64,000 nucleotides of DNA from Pseudomonas fluorescens (GTDB taxonomy: Bacteria; Pseudomonadota; Gammaproteobacteria; Pseudomonadales; Pseudomonadaceae): NCBI RefSeq assembly GCF_001708445.1, contig NZ_CP015637.1, positions 931,001 to 995,000 of the forward strand. Reading direction: 5' to 3'. The position numbers and the translations under genes were made by a program. This document shows, one piece after another, positions 1 through 8,378 of the stretch (the first letter of the stretch is position 1; each line of letters begins with the position of its first letter). Below the pieces are notes generated by a model. The model was not told the DNA's origin. It saw nothing but the letters and a program-made list of their open reading frames with translations, and ran no database searches.

Positions 1-2354
1 CGCTGGACCTGACCCTGATCCCGCTGCGTTCCACCAGCGAACAGAGCCTGAAGACCTTCCGCGCACTGTTTATCAACCTGCTGCACATGCGCGAAATCAC
101 CGCGGCCAAGCTCAAGCAATTGTTCCTCGATGCGTTCGAGCACAGCCTGCGCTCCGGCAGTGTCGATTACATCGCCGCGTGTGAAGAAGCCTTCCGCGAC
201 GTGCGACGCATGGAGCAGGACTACAACTCCCTGGTCGCCGCAGGACCGCTGGTTGAAGCACTGGCCAATGGTGTGAAACAGCGCGACATCCTGCGTGGCA
301 AATTGCATCGCCTGTCGCCGCTGCTGGACTCGCTGCTGGGCACCTGGTCGGACTACGCCAGTGCGCGCAAGGAAGAGCTGACCATCCAGGCCGAGCACTA
401 CCGCAACGAGCAGGACGCGTTGCAAAACGACCAGCGCGGCGGCACCCAGGAGCTGATGCGCCTGGAGCGGGAAATCAGCGGTATCCAGCGTTGGCTGGGC
501 GAGCTGTCGGTGCTCAAGCATCGATTTGCCCTGGTCGATGACGTCAAGGTGCTGGAACAACAGCTGTTGGCGGCCAAGGATGCCCACGATGAACTGGCCG
601 GCGCCCTGGCGCAGTCACGGCAGTTCAGCGCCGAGGATTTGGACGAGCGTCTGCGCGACCTGGAAAAACGCTTGAAGTCGGTCAAGCAGCAGCTTGATCA
701 CGCGGATAACAATAGCTACGCCAAACTGCGTGAAGAATTCTCACAGCAGGATGTCGAGCGTCTGATGCGCTTGTTCAACAGTTCTCTGTTCAGCCTGCCG
801 TTGGGCGAGCATGGCATTACGCTGGATGAGGACGGCCAGTGGGTCAAATCCCTGGAACTGATCCTGGATGGCTTCAAGGGCGAGCGTTTCGAAGTGCCGG
901 GGCTGTCCATCGACATCTCGCACATCGAGCCCCCGGCATTACAGGCCCTGGCGGATCGCGCGGCATTGCGTGACCAGAAAGAACGCCTGGAGAAAGAACT
1001 CAAGCAGCTCAAGACCCAGCAGGCCGTGGCCTCTGACCGTGCCGCGAGCAAGACCCAGACTGAAGCGCTGTACCAGCAGGTGCTGGACGCACAAAAAGCC
1101 CTCGAAGACTTCCGCCGCGCGCAGACCCTGAGCGCCGAAGAAGGTGAGAAGCTGGAACAGCTGGCGCAAATGGAAGCCGCCCAGGATGAACTGAAGCGCT
1201 CCAGCGATGCGTTCACCGAACGTGTCCAGCAACTGTCGGCCAAGCTGCAACTGGTCGGTCGCCAGATCGGCGATATGGAAGCCAAGCAACGCACCCTGGA
1301 TGACGCCTTGCGCCGTCGTCAGTTGCTGCCGGCGGACTTGCCGTTCGGCACGCCGTTCATGGACCCGGTCGACGACTCCATGGACAACCTGTTGCCGCTG
1401 CTCAATGACTATCAGGACAGCTGGCAGGGCTTGCTGCGCGCTGATGGCCAGATCGAAGCGCTGTACGCCCAGGTACGCCTCAAGGGCGTGGCCAAGTTCG
1501 ACAGCGAGGATGACGTGGAGCGTCGCCTGCAACTGCTGATCAACGCCTATGCGCACCGTACCGATGAAGCACTGACCCTCGGCAAGGCACGGCGTGCGGC
1601 AGTCACCGATATCGCGCGGACCCTGCGCAATATCCGCAGCGACTATGACAGCCTTGAGCACCAGTTGGCATTGTTCAACCGCGAGATCAACAAGCGCCAG
1701 GTGTCCAACCTGCAAAGCTTCCGTATCGTGCTGGCGCCCAACAAGGAAGCCCTCAAGCATATCGACCAGATCATCCACAGTGCCGGTCAGTATGAAGAAG
1801 GCGAAACCCTGTCGGTGTTCGACCTCAGCCAGAGCGCCGAGCAGGACAACAAGAACGAAGAGGCCAAGGAATACCTGGCGCGCCTGGTAGCGGCAAACCA
1901 TAACCAGTTGGGCCTCAAGGATTTGTTCGAGTTGGCCTTCGAGATCACCAAGGTGCATGGTCAGCCGGTGATCCACACCGACATCGATGGTGCCGCGTCC
2001 AACGGCACCACGATGACAATCAAAGCGCTGACCAACATGTATTTGTTGCTGCACTTGATGGACCGCGACCAGGCCGGTCGCGTACGGCTGCCGTACTATC
2101 TCGATGAAGCCGCGGATATCGACGAGAAGAACCAGGCCGCATTGCTGGAGACCAGCCTGCAACTGGGCTTCGTGCCGATCCTGGCCAGTGTGAAACCGCA
2201 GGTCTCAGCCCAGGTCGCAATCGACTTGGAGGGCGGCAGCGGACCGAACGGGATCTATATCGATGAGGCGGATTGGAAGTACATCCGCCGCCACGATGTG
2301 GTGAAGGCCACGGTGAATGTGCAGGCAGATGAGCCGGAGTTGGATGAGGTCTGA
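1..2354 (+). CDS. SMC-like ATPase subunit of an MksBEF-type condensin (3' part)
   Basis: The frame is open from the window edge, so the N-terminal Walker A lobe lies upstream. The visible ~780 residues are mostly charged coiled coil, with two long helical arms around a less regular middle. A C-terminal ATPase lobe follows, with a signature-like SNGTT segment and a Walker B-like LPYYLDEA motif. This fits the SMC subunit of MukBEF-like Mks complexes, which compact chromosomes and in some lineages act against plasmids. Subunit letters differ between naming schemes, so I give no symbol. The missing mksE/mksF partners would be upstream. Family call fairly sure, exact subtype less so. Confidence 0.75.
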   Translation, partial: LDLTLIPLRSTSEQSLKTFRALFINLLHMREITAAKLKQLFLDAFEHSLRSGSVDYIAACEEAFRDVRRMEQDYNSLVAAGPLVEALANGVKQRDILRGKLHRLSPLLDSLLGTWSDYASARKEELTIQAEHYRNEQDALQNDQRGGTQELMRLEREISGIQRWLGELSVLKHRFALVDDVKVLEQQLLAAKDAHDELAGALAQSRQFSAEDLDERLRDLEKRLKSVKQQLDHADNNSYAKLREEFSQQDVERLMRLFNSSLFSLPLGEHGITLDEDGQWVKSLELILDGFKGERFEVPGLSIDISHIEPPALQALADRAALRDQKERLEKELKQLKTQQAVASDRAASKTQTEALYQQVLDAQKALEDFRRAQTLSAEEGEKLEQLAQMEAAQDELKRSSDAFTERVQQLSAKLQLVGRQIGDMEAKQRTLDDALRRRQLLPADLPFGTPFMDPVDDSMDNLLPLLNDYQDSWQGLLRADGQIEALYAQVRLKGVAKFDSEDDVERRLQLLINAYAHRTDEALTLGKARRAAVTDIARTLRNIRSDYDSLEHQLALFNREINKRQVSNLQSFRIVLAPNKEALKHIDQIIHSAGQYEEGETLSVFDLSQSAEQDNKNEEAKEYLARLVAANHNQLGLKDLFELAFEITKVHGQPVIHTDIDGAASNGTTMTIKALTNMYLLLHLMDRDQAGRVRLPYYLDEAADIDEKNQAALLETSLQLGFVPILASVKPQVSAQVAIDLEGGSGPNGIYIDEADWKYIRRHDVVKATVNVQADEPELDEV

Positions 2355-2372
2355 CGCTCGGCGTTGAAATGC

Positions 2373-2409
2373 AAAAAGGCCGCGATCTGATCGATCGCGG
2401 CCTTTTTTT
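2373..2409 (+). terminator. Rho-independent terminator after the SMC-like gene
   Basis: A GC-rich perfect stem (GGCCGCGATC with GATCGCGGCC) is flanked by A5 on the left and T7 on the right. It lies about 20 nt after the stop codon. The A and T tracts mean it could also stop leftward transcription from pqiB. Confidence 0.9.
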
Positions 2410-2440
2410 GGGCTGGGTTTTACGTCGTCTTTGAGGCCCC

Positions 2441-2512
2441 ATCGGGAGCAAGCTCCCTCCCACATGTTGAATGCGCTCACAAATCAAAATGTGGGAGGGG
2501 CTTACTCCCGAT
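2441..2512. repeat. REPIN (inverted REP pair)
   Basis: Two inverted copies of a REP-like unit (ATCGGGAGCAAGCTCCCTCC and GTGGGAGGGGCTTACTCCCG) surround a ~28 nt spacer. The units differ slightly, so this is a diverged pair. It sits in the convergent gap between the SMC gene and pqiB, a typical place for these elements. Confidence 0.85.
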
Positions 2513-2526
2513 AACGGCGCCCAGGT

Positions 2527-4830
2527 CTATTTACCGAGTGGGATTTTAGGCGCCCAGGTCAGCCACTCGTCTTCAAACTTGTCGAACAGCGGGAACGTTT
2601 GCTGCGGTCGCGCCGCACTCCCCATGCGCTCGCCATCGGGCGTGGCAAAGGCGATGCCGCCGGCGACCAGCGTCTCCAGGGACTCCGTCCGCACCGTCGC
2701 CCCCTTGAACAGGCCAAAGTCGAGACCAAAGCCGCTGGAGTTCCAGAAGCGGCTGCCGCTGCGTACCAGGGGAGCGTACTTGGGCTCGATCAGGATGTGG
2801 ACCAGTACGCGGTCGGCGGTCTGACCCAGCTCATATCCAGTCACTTTGCCCACGGTGACTTCACGGTAGGTGACCGGCACACCTTCCTTCAACGAACCAC
2901 GGCGCGCGGCACTGAGCACCAGGCTCAGGCCCGCCTCCTGGTGGGCGGTTTCAGGGGGTTGGTCCAGGGCGACAAAGCTCTTTTGTGGCCCGGCGTTTTT
3001 CACCGCAGGCTGTACTTCGATGTACTGCCCAGTGACCAGGGTTTCCAGGTTGGAGGTTTTCATCAGGCCCAGTTCAGGCTTGACCACCCAGAACTGACTG
3101 CCGACGCGCGCGATGCGGTCCGCAACTTGGGTGATACGCGCGCCGAGCAATACCGACTGCATATCGGCGCTCAAGTCGACGCTCTCGATCTTGCCCACAT
3201 CCAGCCCTTTGAAACGAACAGGCGTGCCAGGACGCAGCCCATCGGCGCGGTCGACCTTGATGGTCACCAGGGTGCCATGCTGGTTGGCGGCCTCACGGTC
3301 GGCGAACAGGCGGAAACGTGGAATACGCTTTTTCAGCGGTACGTTCGGTTCCGGCGTTTCGAACGCAATACCACCGGCCATCAAGCTGGCCAGGGATTCA
3401 CTTTTCACTTGGATGCCGCCGGTGAGTCCGCCGGTCAAGGTTACGCCGCTGGCATTCCAGAAGCGCGTCGAACCGTTGACCAGATTGGCGTATTCCTTCT
3501 CGATGTGGACGCCGATCACCAGCTGTTTGTTCTTGCGCGAGAACTGATAGCTCTGCACCGAACCTACCTTGACCTGCTTGTAGAGAATCGGGCTGCCTAC
3601 ATCCAGGGACCCAAGGTTGTCAGTGAACAGCACCATGTGCAGGCCTGGCGAACGCAGGTCCAATGGCGGGGCCTTGGCCCGGGCGACAAATTCACGCTGT
3701 GGCGCACTGCCTTTGTCGCCAGGGCGGATGGCGATGTAGTTACCTTTGACCAACGCTTCAAGCCCGGTGATACCGGCCAGGGAAATGGACGGTTTGACCA
3801 CCCAGAACTGGGTGTCCTGCACCAGATAATCTTCGGCCAATGGGTCAAGGGTCAGCTCAGCATTGGCGCTGGACAGGTCTGGATCGATCTTCAGGGTTTT
3901 CAGGCTGCCGACCTGAATGCCTTTGTACATCACCGGGGTGCGTCCGGCCTGCAAGCCTTCGAAGTCGGTAAGTTTGACCTTGACCTTGATACCGGCTGCG
4001 GCAGCGTCGAAATCTTCGTACAGGCGGAACGGCAGGCTCGGATCAGTGGGGGGGCTGTCCTTGCGGTTCTCCGGCGTGGCGAAGGCGATACCGCCGGCAA
4101 CGATACTGGCGAGGGACTCGCTGCGCACCTTCACTCCAGAGAGGTTGGCATCGATGCTGATGCCGCTGGCGTTCCAGAAACGCGTGTGTTTGCGCACCAG
4201 GTTGGCGTAGGTTGGTTCGATATAAACCTTGATTTCAACGGTGCTCTGGTCTTCGGACAGCAGGTAGCTTTTGACCTGGCCGACCTGGATCTGTTTGTAG
4301 AACACTGGGCTGCCACGGTTAAGCGATCCGAGACGGTCGGCCTTGATGGTCAGGTGCAGGCCGGGCTTGGCATCGGATAATGGAGGCTCTTCGGAGAGGG
4401 CCTTGAATTTGCGTGTGGGTTCGCCGTCGCCTGGGCTGGCAGCGATGTAATTACCTGAGACCAAGGTTTCCAGGCCGGTGATACCGGCGAGGCTGACACT
4501 GGGCTTGACCAGCCAGAAGCGGGTGTTGGTCTTGAGGTATTGCTCGACGTCCTTGTTCATCTCGATGGTGGCAATCACCCCGCGATTGTTGCCCTCATCG
4601 TCAAGGGCCAAGGTCTTGACCTTGCCCACTGACATACCTTTGTAGACCACTTCGGTTTTGTTGGCCTGGATGCCTTCGCCACTTTCAAAACGCACTTGGA
4701 TTTCAATGCCCTGCTGGGAATAGGCACGCCATCCCAACCAGCCACCAATGATCAGCGCAATCAGGGGAAGGACCCAAATTGCCGACCAATTCGAGGCCGG
4801 TCGGGTTTTAGCTTTAGGCAAATCACTCAT
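2527..4830 (-). CDS. pqiB: PqiB/LetB-type MCE protein, six MCE domains
   Basis: A 767-residue protein with one N-terminal membrane helix (about residues 18-35) and six MCE repeats starting near residues 42, 158, 285, 400, 520 and 638. Odd and even repeats resemble each other: YKGxxVGxV in the odd ones, YKQxxVGxV in most even ones. Such proteins form periplasm-spanning tubes that carry lipids between the two membranes. E. coli PqiB has three MCE domains and YebT/LetB seven, so six is intermediate. The start overlaps the end of the upstream pqiA-like gene by 8 nt, so translation is probably coupled. Confidence 0.9.
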   Translation of the reverse strand: MSDLPKAKTRPASNWSAIWVLPLIALIIGGWLGWRAYSQQGIEIQVRFESGEGIQANKTEVVYKGMSVGKVKTLALDDEGNNRGVIATIEMNKDVEQYLKTNTRFWLVKPSVSLAGITGLETLVSGNYIAASPGDGEPTRKFKALSEEPPLSDAKPGLHLTIKADRLGSLNRGSPVFYKQIQVGQVKSYLLSEDQSTVEIKVYIEPTYANLVRKHTRFWNASGISIDANLSGVKVRSESLASIVAGGIAFATPENRKDSPPTDPSLPFRLYEDFDAAAAGIKVKVKLTDFEGLQAGRTPVMYKGIQVGSLKTLKIDPDLSSANAELTLDPLAEDYLVQDTQFWVVKPSISLAGITGLEALVKGNYIAIRPGDKGSAPQREFVARAKAPPLDLRSPGLHMVLFTDNLGSLDVGSPILYKQVKVGSVQSYQFSRKNKQLVIGVHIEKEYANLVNGSTRFWNASGVTLTGGLTGGIQVKSESLASLMAGGIAFETPEPNVPLKKRIPRFRLFADREAANQHGTLVTIKVDRADGLRPGTPVRFKGLDVGKIESVDLSADMQSVLLGARITQVADRIARVGSQFWVVKPELGLMKTSNLETLVTGQYIEVQPAVKNAGPQKSFVALDQPPETAHQEAGLSLVLSAARRGSLKEGVPVTYREVTVGKVTGYELGQTADRVLVHILIEPKYAPLVRSGSRFWNSSGFGLDFGLFKGATVRTESLETLVAGGIAFATPDGERMGSAARPQQTFPLFDKFEDEWLTWAPKIPLGK

Positions 4831-5446
4831 GGTCGTCGTCCGACTCCGTGTTATCCCAAATCAGTCGGGGATCAAAAGTTACTGCGGCAAGCATCGTCAA
4901 GATCACCACACTGGCGAAGGCTGCTGCGCCGAGGTTGGCCTCGACGCTGGCAAGCCGCCCAAAGTTTACAACCGCCACCAGGATGGCGATCACGAAGATA
5001 TCCAGCATGGACCAGCGGCCAATGAATTCGATAAATCGGTACATGATGATGCGTTGTTGCGCGGACAGCGGTTGGTGACGCTGCACCGAGAACAGTAGCA
5101 GACCAATGCCCACCAGCTTGAATGTCGGCACCAGAATACTGGCAATGAACACCACGGCGGCGATGGGGAACATCCCGTGCTGCACCAGTTGGATGACACC
5201 CGACATGATGGTACTGGGATCACCCTGGCCAAGGGAGTTGATGGTCATGATCGGTAGCAGGTTGGCGGGAATATATAAAATGGCCGCGGTGATCAGCAAT
5301 GCCCATGTGCGCGTGAGGCTGTTGGGACGGCGGGCATGGATCAGCGCACCACAACGGCTGCAGGATTGCTCATCGGCATCCGGCTCTTGCTTGTTCAGTT
5401 CGTGGCATTCGGTACAAATCAGAATGCCTGCATCAATCGCCCGCAT
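4823..5446 (-). CDS. PqiA-like inner-membrane protein, second half-size copy
   Basis: About 207 residues: an N-terminal zinc-ribbon-like segment (CTEC at the start, CSRC after it) followed by about four membrane helices with the PANLLPIM motif typical of PqiA. E. coli PqiA is one ~417-residue protein made of two such halves; here each half has its own gene. ATG codons occur at 5452 and 5446. I chose 5446 because AGGAG lies 9 nt before it but only 3 nt before the other. It overlaps the end of the preceding copy and the start of pqiB. Probable role: membrane partner of the MCE tube. Confidence 0.85.
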   Translation of the reverse strand: MRAIDAGILICTECHELNKQEPDADEQSCSRCGALIHARRPNSLTRTWALLITAAILYIPANLLPIMTINSLGQGDPSTIMSGVIQLVQHGMFPIAAVVFIASILVPTFKLVGIGLLLFSVQRHQPLSAQQRIIMYRFIEFIGRWSMLDIFVIAILVAVVNFGRLASVEANLGAAAFASVVILTMLAAVTFDPRLIWDNTESDDDHE

Positions 5447-6092
5447 GATCATCTTCTCCTGACAGTGCTTGCCAGATCTGGTGCGGCGACATCACCACCT
5501 CAAGCAGAACCTGAACCATTAATAGGCTGACAAAGCAGGCTAGCCCCAGACCGATTGTGATAGAAGCCATATCTGCGAGTTTTACGATCGCTACCAACAC
5601 CCCCATCAAATAGACCTCCAACATCCCCCAGTCCTTCATATGATGGTAGATGCGGTACAGCAACAGCCCGTAACTGCGGCCCATCTTCCAGCGAATGCTG
5701 AGCAACACTGCCAGTTGGCAAAGCAGCTTGAGCAAGGGAATACCCATGCTGCACAGGAACACCACGGCGGCAACGCCTTGCATGCCGGTATCGAACAAAC
5801 CGACAACGCCACTCCACACGGTGTCCTCAGAGGATTGCCCGAGTAGATTGAGCTGCATGATGGGTAAAAAGTTCGCGGGGATGTACAGCAACAGCGCGGC
5901 GAGCACGAGGGCAAGGCTGCGCTCAACGACATTGTGGCGGTGAGCGTAAAGCTCGTATCCGCAACGCGGGCATTGGGCCTTTTCGCCAAGGGCAAGCGTT
6001 GGTTTGCGCATCAGCAAGTCGCACTCATGACATGCAACCAGGTCGTCCAGTGGTAAATCCGACACCTTGAGGGTATCAACCGGGTCGGGCAT
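5433..6092 (-). CDS. pqiA: PqiA-like inner-membrane protein, first half-size copy
   Basis: A 219-residue protein with CHEC and CPRC zinc-ribbon pairs in the first ~45 residues, then four predicted membrane helices including the PANFLPIM motif. It is the first gene of a three-gene leftward operon with the second PqiA-like gene and pqiB; all junctions overlap. The pqi/let family is linked to envelope lipid transport and, in E. coli, to paraquat/SoxS induction. I see no SoxS box here. The ribosome-binding site is weak (AGAG about 10 nt upstream). Confidence 0.87.
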   Translation of the reverse strand: MPDPVDTLKVSDLPLDDLVACHECDLLMRKPTLALGEKAQCPRCGYELYAHRHNVVERSLALVLAALLLYIPANFLPIMQLNLLGQSSEDTVWSGVVGLFDTGMQGVAAVVFLCSMGIPLLKLLCQLAVLLSIRWKMGRSYGLLLYRIYHHMKDWGMLEVYLMGVLVAIVKLADMASITIGLGLACFVSLLMVQVLLEVVMSPHQIWQALSGEDDHAGD

Positions 6093-6285
6093 AGATAGGG
6101 CTCTGACTCTAAAAAAGGTTAGGTGCCTATTCTAGTGGTCTGGTTCAGAAATAACTGTGCAAATTTGTCGGGCGATTGGGGGCAAGTATAGGAATTGGAG
6201 CCGGAGGCGGTGTGCCCGACGGTGCGCGTCAGCGTTATCGTGCTGCATGAGCACGCTTGCGCCTGCGCTTTTCGACCGCCCAAAA
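6093..6285. other. Non-coding gap upstream of pqiA
   Basis: This stretch lies between the pqiA start and the rRNA terminator and should hold the pqiA promoter. I could not pick a convincing -35/-10 pair. Small open frames here lack ribosome-binding sites and run into rRNA sequence, so I call no gene. Confidence 0.5.
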
Positions 6286-6286
6286 C

Positions 6287-6317
6287 AAAACCCCATCTGC
6301 TTTCGCAAATGGGGTTT
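6287..6317 (-). terminator. rRNA operon terminator
   Basis: On the minus strand AAACCCCAT pairs with ATGGGGTTTT around a short loop. It lies 12 nt beyond the 3' end of the 5S remnant, the usual place for an rrn terminator. Confidence 0.85.
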
Positions 6318-6328
6318 CGGAATTTAAT

Positions 6329-6392
6329 CTTGACGATGACCTACTCTCACATGGGGAAACCCCACACTACCATCGGCGATGCATCGTTTCAC
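6329..6392 (-). pseudogene. rrf: Truncated 5S rRNA (3' ~64 nt only)
   Basis: Reading leftward, the sequence matches the 3' half of a Pseudomonas 5S rRNA: the conserved CCGATGGTAGTGTGGGGTTT segment followed by CCCCATGTGAGAGTAGGTCA and the mature end. The match stops abruptly after GTGAAACG (around 6392). The expected 5' half (about 55 nt) and any 23S sequence are absent; a run of C residues and IS110-associated sequence follow. The terminator is intact, so an rrn operon once read into this point and was cut by the insertion sequence or by a rearrangement at it. The remnant cannot make a working 5S rRNA. Confidence 0.85.
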
Positions 6393-6643
6393 TACCCCCC
6401 CATTTTTGCAATACTGATTAACGGGCGATGTGGTTGGCTTGCTTAAATCTATCCGGCGTCTGTTTGGGGCTTGCCCCAGCGCCACGATGAGAGTCGCGCC
6501 TGACGATCCTTAAAAGCCCGTCGGCTTCTGAAGCCGATTTTTATGTCAGGATCTTCGCCAGGCCGGTAGGCCGTTCACGTCATCCGTTGTTCAGCTATCG
6601 CAAAACCTGAAGGGTGAATTGTGGTACTGCAACAACCGCAGGG
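6393..6643 (-). ncRNA. Candidate IS110/IS1111 guide (bridge/seek) RNA region
   Basis: About 250 nt between the transposase stop and the inner element end carry no plausible gene but hold several hairpins, such as GGGGCTTGCCCC near 6463 and TCGGCTTCTGAAGCCGA near 6520. IS1111-group elements are known to encode a structured RNA in this 3' region that pairs with target and donor DNA. Position and size fit. I have not folded it or identified guide loops, so this is an inference from family and position. Confidence 0.4.
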
Positions 6644-7669
6644 TCAGGCGTTCAAGGCGTCTGGCCCTGCTTCATATTGCGCATGGTGAGCCGCTATCGC
6701 CCAAGCGATACGCGCCAGTTTGTTGGCCAGGGCACAGGCCACCACATTCGAGTGTCGTCGGCGCAGCAGCGCTCGCACCCAGTCGGCCAAAGCCCCCTTC
6801 TGATGATCCAGCCTCTGCATGTAAACCCTGGAGCATTGCACCAGCAGTTGCCGCAGGTGCTTGTCACCCCGCTTGCTGATCCCCAACAAATTGGCTTTGC
6901 CGCCCGTGCTGTACTGTCGCGGCACCAAGCCCACTGAAGCCGCAAAATCGCGACTGCATCGGTATTGCTTGCCATCGCCCATTTCTACAGCCAGAAGGCT
7001 GGCGGTGATCGGACCGACACACGGCATGCTAAGCAAACGGCTCCCCAGATCATCGTCGGCCAGCTGGCAAGCCAGTTGTTTGTCCAGTTCCTTGATCTGT
7101 TCATCCAGGTAAACGAAGTGATCGTGCAGGCGTTGCAACAGCACTGTCAGCCGCACAGGCAGCTCATGCTCGGCCAAAACAGCTGCCAAACGCTTCATGA
7201 TGGCTGAGCCTTTGGGCAGGCTGATGCCAAATTCCAGCAGGAAACCGTGCATCTGATTGGCTGTCTTGGTGCGGTCATGCACCAACGACTCGCGCATGCG
7301 ATGCAGGACAGACAGGGTTTGCTGAGACTCGGTTTTAGGCGTAACGAAGCGCATGGACGGACGGGAAGCCGCCTCGCAAATGGCCTCTGCGTCGATAAAG
7401 TCATTTTTGTTGCCCTTGACGAAAGGGCGGACAAACTGCGGTGAAATCAACTTGGTCGTATGCCCCATCGCCGCAAGCTGACGGGCGATGAAGTGAGAGC
7501 CGGCACAGGCTTCCGTTACCACGACGCAGCTCGGCAAGTTGCCGAAGAACCGCATCATCTGCGCTCGCGAGAGCTTTTTGCGAAACACCTCGCGGCCCGA
7601 TTTGTCTTGGCCCAGAAGGTGGAAATTATGTTTGCCGAGATCGATCCCGATCAGCGCTGACTCGCTCAT
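6644..7669 (-). CDS. IS110-family transposase
   Basis: A 341-residue protein. The N-terminal RuvC-like DEDD domain shows IGIDLGK, VVTEACAGS and NDFIDAEA; a C-terminal Tnp_20-type domain shows MPCVGPITASLL and GISKRGDKHLRQLL. The middle is coiled coil. The frame is intact, so the enzyme may be active. I chose ATG at 7669 because TTGGAGG lies about 10 nt upstream; the frame is open further back but would run through the upstream hairpin. It is the only gene of the element. Confidence 0.93.
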   Translation of the reverse strand: MSESALIGIDLGKHNFHLLGQDKSGREVFRKKLSRAQMMRFFGNLPSCVVVTEACAGSHFIARQLAAMGHTTKLISPQFVRPFVKGNKNDFIDAEAICEAASRPSMRFVTPKTESQQTLSVLHRMRESLVHDRTKTANQMHGFLLEFGISLPKGSAIMKRLAAVLAEHELPVRLTVLLQRLHDHFVYLDEQIKELDKQLACQLADDDLGSRLLSMPCVGPITASLLAVEMGDGKQYRCSRDFAASVGLVPRQYSTGGKANLLGISKRGDKHLRQLLVQCSRVYMQRLDHQKGALADWVRALLRRRHSNVVACALANKLARIAWAIAAHHAQYEAGPDALNA

Positions 7670-7691
7670 GATGATGGCCTCCAAAAACAAA

Positions 7692-7724
7692 ACACCCTGC
7701 GAAAGCGTAGCCCTCGCAGGGTGT
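7692..7724. repeat. 11-bp perfect stem-loop upstream of the transposase
   Basis: ACACCCTGCGA and TCGCAGGGTGT are perfectly inverted around an 11-nt loop. The hairpin lies about 23 nt before the transposase start codon. It may limit read-through translation, or be a structural part of the element end. Confidence 0.75.
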
Positions 7725-7742
7725 GGGGGTGACCATCTCATT

Positions 7743-7777
7743 AGCCCGGCTGATCATCGATCAGCCGGGCTTTTTTA
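7743..7777 (+). terminator. Rightward terminator with no rightward gene left before it
   Basis: GCCCGGCTGATC and its complement form a 12-bp stem followed by T6 on the plus strand only. It therefore stops rightward transcripts, yet the only gene to its left (the transposase) is leftward. It probably ended a plus-strand gene lost from this spot. In P. aeruginosa, as I recall, cysDN sits here. Confidence 0.8.
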
Positions 7778-7793
7778 CAGCGCTCGAAAAGGC

Positions 7794-8231
7794 TTACTTC
7801 TTCAAGCCGTAATGCTCATCCAGCATGCCTGGGGCGTTCGGCGTCTTTGGCGCGTAGTCCCGTGGCGGCTCCTGGTTTTCCCGTGGCGGGGTCAGGCGCT
7901 CCCGTGGGGTTTGCGGTGCATCGGAATGCAGCGCGGCCAGCAGGCGCTGACGGGTGATGTCGTCGAGTGCCAGGCGGTTGGCGCCATCGGCGAGGTGATC
8001 CTGTACTTCCTGGTAGCTCTGGGTGAGCTTCTTGACCAGGGTCGCGGTGGTGTTGAAGTGGGTAACAACCTCGTTCTGATAACTGTCAAAACGTTCCTGG
8101 ATGTCATCCAACTGACGCTGCGTGCGGTTAGGCGCGGCATTCGGCAGAAGGCGAGCAACCAGGAATCCAATGGCGACACCGGCAACCAGGGCAAGAGTCG
8201 GCAACAACCAAACTAAGAGCGAGTGTTCCAC
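7794..8231 (-). CDS. yhcB: YhcB/ZapG family (DUF1043) membrane protein
   Basis: A 145-residue protein with one N-terminal membrane helix (about residues 5-28), a coiled-coil segment (about 36-95) and a Pro-rich, charged tail. This is the layout of YhcB, now also called ZapG, a conserved gammaproteobacterial inner-membrane protein linked to cell division and envelope growth. It stands alone; the next gene is divergent. A purine-rich GAGGAAGGACT lies just before the ATG. Confidence 0.87.
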   Translation of the reverse strand: MEHSLLVWLLPTLALVAGVAIGFLVARLLPNAAPNRTQRQLDDIQERFDSYQNEVVTHFNTTATLVKKLTQSYQEVQDHLADGANRLALDDITRQRLLAALHSDAPQTPRERLTPPRENQEPPRDYAPKTPNAPGMLDEHYGLKK

Positions 8232-8378
8232 GAGTCCTTCCTCTATAAACGGCTTTGCTTTACGTTAACGGCTCGGACCTGCGCTGTATACCGCGATTAA
8301 GCTCGCAATGATGCCATGCACAGACTTTTAGCTAGACGAGTCGACCCCTTGAGAGGTCACGGAGTTCATTCCTTGCTC

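Larger units (their letters stand above)
6393..7741 (-). mobile_element. IS110-family (probably IS1111-group) insertion sequence
   Basis: The element has one transposase gene, a long non-coding stretch (~250 nt) after it and a short one (~70 nt) before it. Possible ends are the C-rich ACCCCCCCA just inside the 5S break on the left and GGGGGTGAC on the right, which are roughly inverted to each other. I see no target duplication, as expected for IS110 elements. The long 3' non-coding part favours the IS1111 group. The other half of the 5S gene is not at the right end, so this is not a simple insertion. Boundaries are approximate. Confidence 0.75.

Noticed and set aside
2599..4380. A 593-codon plus-strand open frame opposite pqiB
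   Set aside because: It is antisense to six clear MCE domains, has no recognisable motif and reflects high-GC third-position bias.
6195..6446. A short plus-strand frame of 83 codons
   Set aside because: It runs through the rRNA terminator and the 5S remnant, so it is not a protein gene.
7743..7777. Terminator of yhcB
   Set aside because: The T-tract is on the plus strand while yhcB reads leftward; the minus-strand side has no U-run.
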